From: Carnobacterium divergens DSM 20623
Lineage (GTDB): Bacteria > Bacillota > Bacilli > Lactobacillales > Carnobacteriaceae
DNA length: 64,000 nt
Assembly: GCF_000744255.1 (NCBI RefSeq)
Contig: NZ_JQLO01000001.1
Coordinates: 1,488,001 to 1,552,000, forward strand
Reading direction: 5' to 3'
Positions 39,928 through 47,420 of the stretch are shown piece by piece. The position numbers and the translations under genes were made by a program. Every line of letters begins with the position of its first letter. Position 1 is the stretch's first letter. The notes below the pieces were generated by a model. That model ran no database searches. It had not been told where the DNA came from and worked only from the letters and a program-made list of their open reading frames with translations.

Positions 39928-41070
39928 TTAAGGATTTACTACTGTGTTGCTAACTTCTTTCCCATTTTCAAGCTTGATTACAAGGGTTGATTTTACTGGA
40001 TTGTGTTCTTTATCCATTGTAATTTTCCCTGTAATGCCTTCAAAATCTTTTATTTTACCAAGAGCATCATTTACTTTTTCTGGTGTTGCTTCTTTTCCAT
40101 TTTCAATTGCTTTTGCAATCATGTATACAGAATCGTATGAAAGTGCTGAAAACGCATCAGGTGTTTTTTTGTTTTCCTTTTTAAAAGCCGCTACGAAATC
40201 TTGGACTTTTTTATCTGTACTTTGATCCGAATAATGTGCCGTATAATAGATATTGTTTAAATTTTCAGGCAATGCTAAATCAACTAATTTTTCATTTCCA
40301 AAACCATCTGCTCCAAGAATAGGTTGTTGAATGCCTAATTCACGAGCTTGTTTGATAATTAATCCTGCTTCTTCATAGTATGAAGGCATATATAGGACAT
40401 CAAAATCTTTGTCCTTGATTTTTGTTAAAATAGCTTTAAAATCTTTATCTCCTGTTGTAAAACTTTCTTTTGCAACAATCTCTCCTTTGAAGCTTTTTTC
40501 AAAACTTTTAGTCAATCCTTTTGCATAATCACTTGAGCTATCCCCAATAATGACGGCTTTTTTGGCGCCCAAATCTTTGTTAGCATAATTCGCTAAGGTT
40601 ACACCTTGGAAAGAATCTTGGAAGCAAACACGGTAAATGTATTCTTGAAGACGTCCTTTTTCAACTGTGACAGAGTCATCTGTCCCTGAAGGGGTAACTA
40701 ATGGAACTTTTGCTTTTGTGACACTTGGAGTTGCTGCTTTTACATTTCCTGATGTTGCCGGGCCAACGATTGCCACTACTTTTTCTTTCGTAGCTAATTT
40801 GGTCGCTACACTTGCTGATTCAGTTGGTTCTGATTTATTATCTAATTTGACTAATTCTAATTTTTTTCCTAAAACGCCACCGGCTTTGTTAATCTCATCA
40901 ACAGCTAGTTTTGCTCCTTGATATTCTGCTGTTCCATAAGCTGAAACTTCCCCTGATAATTCAAAGTTTGCTCCAATTTTGATGGTGTCTGAATCTTTTG
41001 CAGTGCCCCCAGCACCACATCCTGTAGCAAACAATGCCAATACTGCTAAACTTGCAACGAATCTTTTCAT
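39928..41070 (-). CDS. livJ: Branched-chain amino-acid binding lipoprotein
   Basis: 380-residue solute-binding lipoprotein. Signal peptide and lipobox FATGC (Cys18) give membrane attachment; the mature part is a two-lobed type I periplasmic-binding-fold with IKIGANFELSGEVSAYGTAEYQGAKLAV near its start. The ATG at 41070 follows GGGAGG; a longer frame from 41085 is unlikely. First gene of the liv operon, behind a promoter overlapped by CodY boxes. Confidence 0.96.
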   Translation of the reverse strand: MKRFVASLAVLALFATGCGAGGTAKDSDTIKIGANFELSGEVSAYGTAEYQGAKLAVDEINKAGGVLGKKLELVKLDNKSEPTESASVATKLATKEKVVAIVGPATSGNVKAATPSVTKAKVPLVTPSGTDDSVTVEKGRLQEYIYRVCFQDSFQGVTLANYANKDLGAKKAVIIGDSSSDYAKGLTKSFEKSFKGEIVAKESFTTGDKDFKAILTKIKDKDFDVLYMPSYYEEAGLIIKQARELGIQQPILGADGFGNEKLVDLALPENLNNIYYTAHYSDQSTDKKVQDFVAAFKKENKKTPDAFSALSYDSVYMIAKAIENGKEATPEKVNDALGKIKDFEGITGKITMDKEHNPVKSTLVIKLENGKEVSNTVVNP

Positions 41071-41113
41071 ATCTTTTCCTCCCAATGTGCTTCTATCCAG
41101 GTTTAATTATTTA

Positions 41114-41128
41114 AATATTCTGACAATT
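41114..41128. promoter_or_regulatory. CodY box 1 upstream of livJ
   Basis: AATATTCTGACAATT matches the CodY consensus AATTTTCWGAAAATT at 13 of 15 positions. It lies downstream of the predicted -10, where binding would block elongation or open-complex formation. Confidence 0.7.
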
Positions 41129-41144
41129 AATCTCCTTGTTAGAT

Positions 41145-41173
41145 AGTATAGAATATTCTGACAATTTAAGCAA
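41145..41173 (-). promoter_or_regulatory. Promoter of the liv operon
   Basis: Minus strand -35 TTGCTT (41168-41173), 17-base spacer, -10 TATACT (41145-41150). CodY box 2 fills the spacer. The rest of the 306-base gap to the PfpI-like gene (41071-41376) shows nothing else. Confidence 0.75.
41152..41166. promoter_or_regulatory. CodY box 2 within the livJ promoter
   Basis: Identical to box 1 (AATATTCTGACAATT), 13 of 15 to the consensus, and located inside the promoter spacer. The two identical sites lie 38 bases apart. Confidence 0.7.
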
Positions 41174-41376
41174 TAGTTTTCTGTATAAAAAAAGAAAAGA
41201 TTCTTTTTAACCTTAGGGTACTAATCTTTTAATAATTTGTTTTGTATAGAATTTTCGTATTTATTTATTTTTGAAAAATTTCGATAAATAAACTTCTTAA
41301 AAAGTAACAAAACGATTGGCTTTTTAAGAAGTATTTTAAAAGGACGCTCTCTACTACTAAACGACTACATCTTTGT

Positions 41377-42021
41377 TTACCTTAATTTTTCATGGTTAGC
41401 TGGTAATGTCTCCATGAGAGCAAAGAAGTCTTTAGGATTGCCCGTACTAAAATAGTCATACCAAAATTCTAATGTACTGGACTGAAAAACCCCTATATGT
41501 TCAATAATTTGTTTTGTCCATAACAAAGCGCCAGTGGAACTTGCCGTTATTAGATTGTTATCCACTACAGAAGGGGTTTCTATATAAAAGCCTTGTCCTT
41601 TATAGCCTTGAGAAACCATTTCAAGAAATTCCAATCCATTACTTGTATGAGGACGATTATTCAATAGACCCGCATTTGCAAGGGCAGCAGTAGCACCGCA
41701 AATAGCACACACAGTTGCACCTACTTTTAGAAGTTCCTTTGTTTTTTCGATAATGGCGCCATGTTTTGGATCACTCCATGTTTCTGCGCCTGGTAATAAT
41801 AGCACAGTCGTTTCACTCACTTCAATATCCTCAATTAGATAATTTGGCTCTATTGCAAGTCCCCCCATTGTATGAATGGTTTCCTTAGAATAACTAACCA
41901 TCCTAAGCGATAGTCGTTGCTCGCCCTCTTTAAAAAAGCGACCTGAATTTAACTCTGAAGTAACATACCCCAATTCCCAATCTGCTAATGTATCCAAAAC
42001 ATAAATATAAACTGTAGCCAT
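41377..42021 (-). CDS. DJ-1/PfpI family glutamine amidotransferase-like protein
   Basis: 214 residues. The nucleophile elbow is TVCAICGATAALANAGLL, and VLLLPGAETWSDPKHG marks the loop after the first strands, as in class I amidotransferase-like DJ-1/PfpI proteins. Possible roles are glyoxalase III, chaperone or protease-like; not decidable. Start ATG at 42021 follows GGAGGGG. Divergent from a WYL regulator, with a 28-base palindrome between them. Confidence 0.85.
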   Translation of the reverse strand: MATVYIYVLDTLADWELGYVTSELNSGRFFKEGEQRLSLRMVSYSKETIHTMGGLAIEPNYLIEDIEVSETTVLLLPGAETWSDPKHGAIIEKTKELLKVGATVCAICGATAALANAGLLNNRPHTSNGLEFLEMVSQGYKGQGFYIETPSVVDNNLITASSTGALLWTKQIIEHIGVFQSSTLEFWYDYFSTGNPKDFFALMETLPANHEKLR

Positions 42022-42221
42022 AAAAATCCCCTCCAAATTTAATTTGTTGCTAATGCCTGTTCTTAAGATAAAACTAGGCTTAAATAAACAAGATATTTAA
42101 GCAATAATCGTTTCTATACTTTATTGAAAAAATCTTTCCTTTTTGCTATTGGAAGATAATCGACTAATAATCATTTTTTATGAACTTCCCCTCCTTCCTT
42201 TACTTCCTTAGTATATCAAGC

Positions 42222-42249
42222 TATTGTTGACATCCTGATGTCAACAATA
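42222..42249. promoter_or_regulatory. Perfect palindrome, likely operator of the YafY-type regulator
   Basis: TATTGTTGACATC and its exact complement are separated by two bases (13-2-13). It overlaps the -35 and spacer of the regulator's promoter, so the regulator probably represses itself, and maybe the divergent PfpI-like gene. Confidence 0.65.
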
Positions 42250-42255
42250 TACACT
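42227..42255 (+). promoter_or_regulatory. Promoter of the second YafY-type regulator
   Basis: -35 TTGACA (42227-42232), 17-base spacer, -10 TACACT (42250-42255). The palindrome covers the -35 and the spacer. Confidence 0.7.
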
Positions 42256-42288
42256 AATTAAAAAATCAGTTAGGAGATGCTTCTTTAG

Positions 42289-43221
42289 ATGAAAGTTGAA
42301 AGACTTATTAGTATTATTATGGTTCTCCTCGATAAGGAACGCATTAGTGCACAAACATTAGCGGATAGGTTTGAAGTTTCTCTTCGCACTATTTATCGTG
42401 ACATAGATGCTATAAACATGGCTGGCATTCCTGTTCGATCGATATCCGGTGTGGGAGGCGGTATTGAGATTATGCCAAATTATAAGATTGATCGAAAAAC
42501 ATTTTCAACTAATGATCTTTCTGCTATTTTAATGGGGCTTTCCAATATTTCTAATATGATGCAAAGTAAGGAACTGTCAAATGCACTTGCAAAAGTAAAA
42601 AGTTTTATTCCTGCTAACAGCGCAAAAGATATTGAACTAAAAGCAAACCAAATTTATATAGACTTAAGTCCATGGATGGGTGGAAGAGATGCACAAAATT
42701 ATTTAGAAATGATCAAAAAAGCTTTACATGAAAAAAATAATCTATCCTTTGACTATGCAGATCGCTATGGAAATAAAACTACTCGTTCAGTGGAGCCTTA
42801 TCAATTGGTAATGAAAAATAGCCATTGGTATGTGCATGGGTATTGCCTGAAACGAAATGATTTCCGCTTATTTAGATTGTTTCGGATGTCTAATTTACAA
42901 CTGGAAGATACTTTTTTTACACCACGCGATTTTGAAAAACCTCAGTTAGATTTTACTAATGAGGTGGCAACAATGGTAGAAACTATCCAGATTCGGATTC
43001 ATCAATCCGTTATGGACAAAGTGCTTGATTTTTGTGCTTATGAACAATTTGCACCAGACGGGGATGAGCATTATATTGTTGATTTTCCTTTCATCGAAAA
43101 CGACTATTACTACACTATTCTTTTCAGCTTTGGAAATAAATGTGAATGTTTAGAGCCACAACATATTCGCACAGAAATGAAGCGTAGAGTGAATGAATTA
43201 GCTACTATGTATGAAAATTAA
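42289..43221 (+). CDS. YafY-type HTH/WYL-domain transcriptional regulator
   Basis: 310 residues: an N-terminal HTH (about 1-60, RISAQTLADRFEVSLRTIYRDIDAI) and a WYL domain (core YQLVMKNSHWYVHGYCLKRNDFRLFRL) with a C-terminal extension. Ribosome site TAGGAG precedes the ATG. Target and ligand are unknown, but the divergent PfpI-like gene and the palindrome in between make both probable targets. Second regulator of this type in the window. Confidence 0.88.
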   Translation: MKVERLISIIMVLLDKERISAQTLADRFEVSLRTIYRDIDAINMAGIPVRSISGVGGGIEIMPNYKIDRKTFSTNDLSAILMGLSNISNMMQSKELSNALAKVKSFIPANSAKDIELKANQIYIDLSPWMGGRDAQNYLEMIKKALHEKNNLSFDYADRYGNKTTRSVEPYQLVMKNSHWYVHGYCLKRNDFRLFRLFRMSNLQLEDTFFTPRDFEKPQLDFTNEVATMVETIQIRIHQSVMDKVLDFCAYEQFAPDGDEHYIVDFPFIENDYYYTILFSFGNKCECLEPQHIRTEMKRRVNELATMYEN

Positions 43222-43362
43222 TCGTTCTTAAAATAGAGCTAGCTATAGAATTTATAAAAAAATTTTAATTCTTTTTAAGAAAAATTGGCTAGGCTAAATC
43301 CAGTACAATACCGACTTCAGTCCGCCAATTAATTTTTCTATTCGTTCTAACTTTTGGGGTCA

Positions 43363-43995
43363 CTACACTTCTGATTCAATCTCTTTTTTATTGTTTAAGC
43401 TTAAGTTTTTTGACCAAGAAATGATGCCAGATAATAGCAACAAACTTATTAAGGTTCCTTCTCTAATTAAAATTGGAAAATGAAATAAAAATGATAGTGT
43501 GAGTGAAGTGAGTACAAAAAAAATATCAAGCCCATAACGATACCAAGCAAATGAATGCACAGTTTTAGTAGCCATTAATTCGCAAAATTTTTCGATTGGA
43601 AATTTAAGAACACCAATCGCTAATACTTGTCCCGTTCCAAAACCAGCAATAACTGTACCTAGAATAAAGAGACCAACATTTAAGAAGTAAGTATTAAGGG
43701 TAAAGCTAGCAAGAATATCATAGAGGAAAAAATTAATGACGATGCCAAAGCAAATAAGTGCGCTAAACATGAGCAGATAGTCTTTTAAAATATTTTTCTT
43801 AGAAAGCAGAAGGCACAATAAAAGGAACCCTAAATTGGTCGCGGTTGTAATCGTACCAACTTTAATAGAAAAGACTTCAGCTAATGCGACATTCATGGAG
43901 TTGAAGCTGCTTACCCCAATACTGGCTTTAATGGTTAGACTGATACCAAAAGCACTTAAGATATAAAAAGCAAACGTTTTAATGATGTTATTCAT
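43363..43995 (-). CDS. YczE-like integral membrane protein
   Basis: 210 residues with five to six membrane segments, resembling the YczE/YyaS family (MNNIIKTFAFYILSAFGISLTIKASIGVSSFNSMN at the start; GTVIAGFGTGQVLAIGVLKFPIEKFCE in the middle). Function unknown; B. subtilis YczE is associated with surfactin export or maturation. AAAGGAG lies eight bases before the ATG at 43995. It is divergent from a Crp/Fnr regulator, with a 24-base palindrome centred about 42 bases upstream of its predicted start of transcription. Confidence 0.75.
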   Translation of the reverse strand: MNNIIKTFAFYILSAFGISLTIKASIGVSSFNSMNVALAEVFSIKVGTITTATNLGFLLLCLLLSKKNILKDYLLMFSALICFGIVINFFLYDILASFTLNTYFLNVGLFILGTVIAGFGTGQVLAIGVLKFPIEKFCELMATKTVHSFAWYRYGLDIFFVLTSLTLSFLFHFPILIREGTLISLLLLSGIISWSKNLSLNNKKEIESEV

Positions 43996-44032
43996 GAGAA
44001 ACACTCCTTTAATCCTTTTGGCTTACCTATTC

Positions 44033-44080
44033 AGTATAAACGATAAGTATGCTATGATAATAGGAGATATCTCCTATTAT
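44033..44080 (-). promoter_or_regulatory. 24-base perfect palindrome and -10 of the YczE-like gene
   Basis: Half-site ATAATAGGAGAT followed directly by its exact complement, at 44057-44080, centre 44068.5. A minus-strand -10 TATACT at 44033-44038 has a poor -35 (ATTATC) and would start transcription near 44026, so the palindrome centre lies about 42 bases upstream, the class II activator position of Crp/Fnr regulators. On the plus strand, an extended -10 (TGCTATGAT) overlaps its left edge, so it may also repress the regulator. Confidence 0.65.
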
Positions 44081-44092
44081 TGAGGTGGAAAA

Positions 44093-44755
44093 ATGAAGGA
44101 AACTAGTTTACAAGTTTATCCAGGACTAAACACGACTGATTTTGAAAGCTTGCAGCGCTATTTTTCAAATCAGATGCTAGACATGGCTAAAATCAGAGAA
44201 TATCAAAATAATGAATATATTACGCAAGCAACGAAACCGTTAGACCAGCTTTTCTTTTTACTGCAAGGCAGAGCAAAAATTTATATTACTCACGAAAATG
44301 GGAAAAGAAACTTGCTTCAATTTTTAACAATTGGAGATTTTATTGGAGATTTAACAGTAGTTGGAGCAGAGAAGGTACCTAAGGATGTATTAGCGATAGG
44401 TAATACAGTTTGTTTGGCTATACCATTGAAGGAAATTCAAAAATCAGAGGGGCTTTTTTTCAAGAAAATAGCCAAATACATCGGAGAAAAACTCCTTATT
44501 CGTGTAGAGCATTTTTCTAGAAATCAATCCTATGAATTAAAATATCGGCTGGCAGAAATTATTTTACAAGCTGAAATGAATGGCATTTACCATGAAAAAC
44601 ACGTTGAAATTGCAGAATACCTTGGCGTTAGTTATAGGCACTATACACATGTCTTAAAAAAACTGACGGAAGAAGGTTATTTGATCAAAGAAGACAAGGG
44701 CTATCTAATCAATAAGGTACAATTAAAAAAGCTTATAAACGAAATGAATCATTAA
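44093..44755 (+). CDS. Crp/Fnr-family transcriptional regulator (YeiL-like)
   Basis: 220 residues: cyclic-nucleotide-binding-like beta-barrel (about 30-120, FFLLQGRAKIYITHENGKRNLLQF and IGDFIGDLTVVGAEKV) and a C-terminal HTH (about 150-200, VEIAEYLGVSYRHYTHVLKKL). The ligand is unknown; there is no cysteine cluster typical of Fnr iron-sulfur proteins. GAGGTGG precedes the ATG. Divergent from the YczE-like gene. Confidence 0.85.
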   Translation: MKETSLQVYPGLNTTDFESLQRYFSNQMLDMAKIREYQNNEYITQATKPLDQLFFLLQGRAKIYITHENGKRNLLQFLTIGDFIGDLTVVGAEKVPKDVLAIGNTVCLAIPLKEIQKSEGLFFKKIAKYIGEKLLIRVEHFSRNQSYELKYRLAEIILQAEMNGIYHEKHVEIAEYLGVSYRHYTHVLKKLTEEGYLIKEDKGYLINKVQLKKLINEMNH

Positions 44756-44840
44756 TGATCACTATTTACTACATTAGAAACATACCGTGACATAATTAAC
44801 TCTTCTAGTCACGTCTTCGCCATATGTAATCCAAATATAA

Positions 44841-44953
44841 GGTTGGAGCAGAAGTGACTCCTTCTGAAATAACTTGAAATTCATAAAAAATTGAAGATCA
44901 ATCTTTGTGAATTTCCTCTTATTTTATCGGAGTCAAATACTTCTGTCCCAACC
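44841..44953. repeat. Long imperfect hairpin element (MITE-like intergenic repeat)
   Basis: GGTTGGAGCAGAAGTGACTCC at one end mirrors the complement of the other end, and inner arms also match (GAAATTCATAAAAAATTGAAG against its complement); the centre is near AAGATCAATCTT. The 113 bases would fold into one long stem. The outer motif GGTTGG(A/G)(G/A)CAGAAGT resembles small intergenic repeats common in low-GC Gram-positives. Only one copy in the window. The rest of the 44756-45027 gap shows nothing. Confidence 0.55.
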
Positions 44954-45027
44954 TCTTTACTGACTTGCAAAGACGATTTAATTTTTTATAACCTCTTAGA
45001 AATTAACTTTATAAGTCCCTTCCCTCT

Positions 45028-46008
45028 TTATTCTTCTTGTGTAAGCTGTCTTTCCGTTCGAAATTCTTCATAAAATACTTTTTTTATTTCAATAAAATAG
45101 TTAAAGTCATTCAGCATTTGAAACAACATCGCACGATTTTCAAATTCAGGTCGCGTCGTTGGCAACGGGCTATTTCTAAAATAATCAAATAGCGCTTTGA
45201 TTTCTTCTAATAACTCGATGACAGGATTGTCTTCATGAAGACTTTCTGCTGTAGCCACAAAAATTTCTGCTAGTTTCTTATTTTGCTCCGTTGGCAACTG
45301 ACACAAGGTAATGTCTACTTTGATTTGTTTTAAGACATACAATTGCATTTTTCGCATATCGAAATATTTAATGTAGTAATAGGATTGATCAAACAGTCGA
45401 TTATTAAATTGTTCCATGGCTAATTTTTCTGCTTTTAATACTGTAACATTCAATTCTTGCAAAGAAGCGTCTAATTGATGAGGTTCCGTAACGTGTTTTA
45501 AGGCTTTTGAAAAGTCCAAGAGTACCAATTTCATGTCTTTTTCAATCATCAATTGCAATTCTTTTAATTTTTTTTCACTAGAAGGCATGTATAGGTTCAA
45601 TACAATTGCTGTTCCTACTCCGACAAACATTAATAAAAAACAATTTAAAACCCAGTGAAAAGAAGCACTTTCTTCTATCAAGAGATGTGTAACGAGAACT
45701 GAGCTAACGACAATACCGTCTGTTAATTGAAGTTTTGAAGCTATTGGAATAAAAATTAATAAATAAAGGCCAAATGATACTGGATTAAATCCAATTATTA
45801 AAAAGAAGAAAATAGCGATGGCAATGGCTAATGCGGTTGATAAGAAGCGTTGTCCTGCTAAAGTAATGGATTTTTTCTTTGTGTTTTGAACACTTAATAT
45901 CGTTATCACTCCGGCTGAAACGGCATAGTCTAACTTTAAGTAATCTGCAATAAAAATCGCAATAGCAGCTCCTAAGGCTGTTTTAATTGTACGTAATCCA
46001 ATTTTCAT
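45028..46008 (-). CDS. FUSC/aromatic acid exporter family membrane protein
   Basis: 326 residues: about six membrane segments in the first half (IGLRTIKTALGAAIAIFIADYLKLDYAVSAGVITILSVQNTKKKS), then a soluble helical half from about 150. This matches the DUF939/ArAE group of FUSC-like exporters. AGGAGT before the ATG at 46008 decides the start. Divergent from the YkyA lipoprotein gene. Substrate unknown. Confidence 0.82.
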   Translation of the reverse strand: MKIGLRTIKTALGAAIAIFIADYLKLDYAVSAGVITILSVQNTKKKSITLAGQRFLSTALAIAIAIFFFLIIGFNPVSFGLYLLIFIPIASKLQLTDGIVVSSVLVTHLLIEESASFHWVLNCFLLMFVGVGTAIVLNLYMPSSEKKLKELQLMIEKDMKLVLLDFSKALKHVTEPHQLDASLQELNVTVLKAEKLAMEQFNNRLFDQSYYYIKYFDMRKMQLYVLKQIKVDITLCQLPTEQNKKLAEIFVATAESLHEDNPVIELLEEIKALFDYFRNSPLPTTRPEFENRAMLFQMLNDFNYFIEIKKVFYEEFRTERQLTQEE

Positions 46009-46078
46009 GGCTTCACTCCTGCATTTTTCTTTTATCATACCATGATTTTCATTTATTCTTATAGTCTTTTTTGTGAAC

Positions 46079-46106
46079 TTGCAATTATCTGATTTTACTA
46101 TATTAT
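46079..46106 (+). promoter_or_regulatory. Probable promoter of the ykyA operon
   Basis: -35 TTGCAA (46079-46084), 16-base spacer, -10 TATTAT (46101-46106), about 40 bases before the ATG. Confidence 0.5.
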
Positions 46107-46144
46107 TAGTACTATAAAATTTAACGTGTTAAAGGGGATTTCTT

Positions 46145-46777
46145 ATGAAAAATAAAACACTAACGATCTTGATAACAGGCTGCTTACTTGTCATTCTTGG
46201 AGCTTGTGGTCATTCTCAGGAACGGGCGGGTACACAAGAAATCGCTCAACAAAACTTAGCTAGTCTAAAAAAAGTTGACACTTCTTTAGAGAAATTTGAG
46301 ACTTTAGAAGATGAGATGATGGACGCTTTGGCGAAAGACTTGAAAAGCTCACGTTCTGAAAGTTTGATTTCTAAACAAAAAGGCGCAGTTGGGAAAAATT
46401 TCAAAGCGCGTCAAAAAGAGCTGACTATCGTTCAAGACGAAATGTTAAACATTCAAAAAACGATTCAAACCTTAGAAGATTATCAACAAAAAAATGCAGT
46501 GGATTTGCCTAAAGAGGATGTAACCCAAGCAATTGCTACCTTAACACAATTAAATAAAACCTATGAAGCATTCGCTCATTATGCAACAGAAGCTAAAGAA
46601 AGCGAAGAAACTTTTTATAAAAAATACAAAGCTGACTTGAGTCAAGAAGACATTGCTACTTATTTAAGTAAAATCAATTTAGCACATGGCGCTTTATTCC
46701 AACAATTAGAAGTTCTTACTGCTGATTTAAGTTCTGGAAATGCGAGTATGAACGCTTTAGATAAGGCTGTTGAGTAA
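46145..46777 (+). CDS. YkyA-family lipoprotein
   Basis: 210 residues: signal peptide with lipobox LGAC (Cys21), and a long helical/coiled-coil body (about 60-200, SLEKFETLEDEMMDALAKDL and SKQKGAVGKNFKARQKELTI). Matches the YkyA putative cell-wall-binding lipoprotein family. 30 bases before the FUSC-type gene, in the same operon. Confidence 0.85.
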   Translation: MKNKTLTILITGCLLVILGACGHSQERAGTQEIAQQNLASLKKVDTSLEKFETLEDEMMDALAKDLKSSRSESLISKQKGAVGKNFKARQKELTIVQDEMLNIQKTIQTLEDYQQKNAVDLPKEDVTQAIATLTQLNKTYEAFAHYATEAKESEETFYKKYKADLSQEDIATYLSKINLAHGALFQQLEVLTADLSSGNASMNALDKAVE

Positions 46778-46807
46778 TAAATTTATAGGTGAAAGTGTGA
46801 TGAATTG

Positions 46808-47401
46808 ATGGAACTTGGAAATTTCAGATTAGGGATGAGAACAATTAAAACAGGAATTGCTGTTGCCGTTTGCATCCTATTATTTCATTATAGTGGTCGC
46901 GGAACAGCAATGATTGCTTCGCTTTCTGCTGTGTTTGCATTAAGACAAGATATGGAAACAACTGTAAAATTTGGGAAATCGCGGATTTTAGGGAATACAC
47001 TTGGCGCTTTATTGGCTGCTTTGTTTATTTTACTTTATCGTTCGTCTGGTAACTTGTTTATTCTTGAAGTCATTGGGGTTCCAGTAGCTGTTATGTTAAT
47101 TATTGTCATTTGCGATGGTATCAATTATAACTCTGGAATCATTGGGGCTATTGCTACTTTATTAATTATTTATTTTTCGATTCCACCTAATGAAACCATT
47201 ATTTATGCCTTAGAGCGTGTATTTGATACCTTTATTGGTACATTTGTCGCCGTTGCTGTCAATCACTTAATTAAGGTCCCTGCTCATGAAGAAGTAGCTG
47301 ATCTTAAAGAAGAACTTTCTGACATTCAAACAGAAGAAAATGAACTGAATGTTTTGTTAACTAAAAAAGAAAACGAAAAAAAAAACCAAGAAACTGATTA
47401 G
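46808..47401 (+). CDS. FUSC/aromatic acid exporter-type membrane protein (short)
   Basis: 197 residues with five to six membrane segments and a short acidic coiled tail (SDIQTEENELNVLLTKKENEKK). It starts LGNFRLGMRTIKTGIAVAVCILLFHYSGR, closely resembling the N-terminus of the divergent FUSC gene. It lacks the large soluble half. The ribosome site is poor (AGGTGAAAG is distant), so translation may be coupled to ykyA. The stop lies in the loop of its terminator. Confidence 0.8.
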   Translation: MELGNFRLGMRTIKTGIAVAVCILLFHYSGRGTAMIASLSAVFALRQDMETTVKFGKSRILGNTLGALLAALFILLYRSSGNLFILEVIGVPVAVMLIIVICDGINYNSGIIGAIATLLIIYFSIPPNETIIYALERVFDTFIGTFVAVAVNHLIKVPAHEEVADLKEELSDIQTEENELNVLLTKKENEKKNQETD

Positions 47402-47419
47402 TTTCTTGGTTTTTTTTGG
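47376..47419. terminator. Bidirectional terminator between the FUSC and flotillin genes
   Basis: AAAAACCAAGAAAC pairs perfectly with GTTTCTTGGTTTTT around a six-base loop, with A/T runs on both sides, between convergent genes. Confidence 0.9.
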
Positions 47420-47420
47420 T

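Noticed and set aside
44891-45073. A 60-codon plus-strand frame
   Set aside because: It lies within the hairpin repeat and over the end of the FUSC gene; composition is that of antisense sequence.
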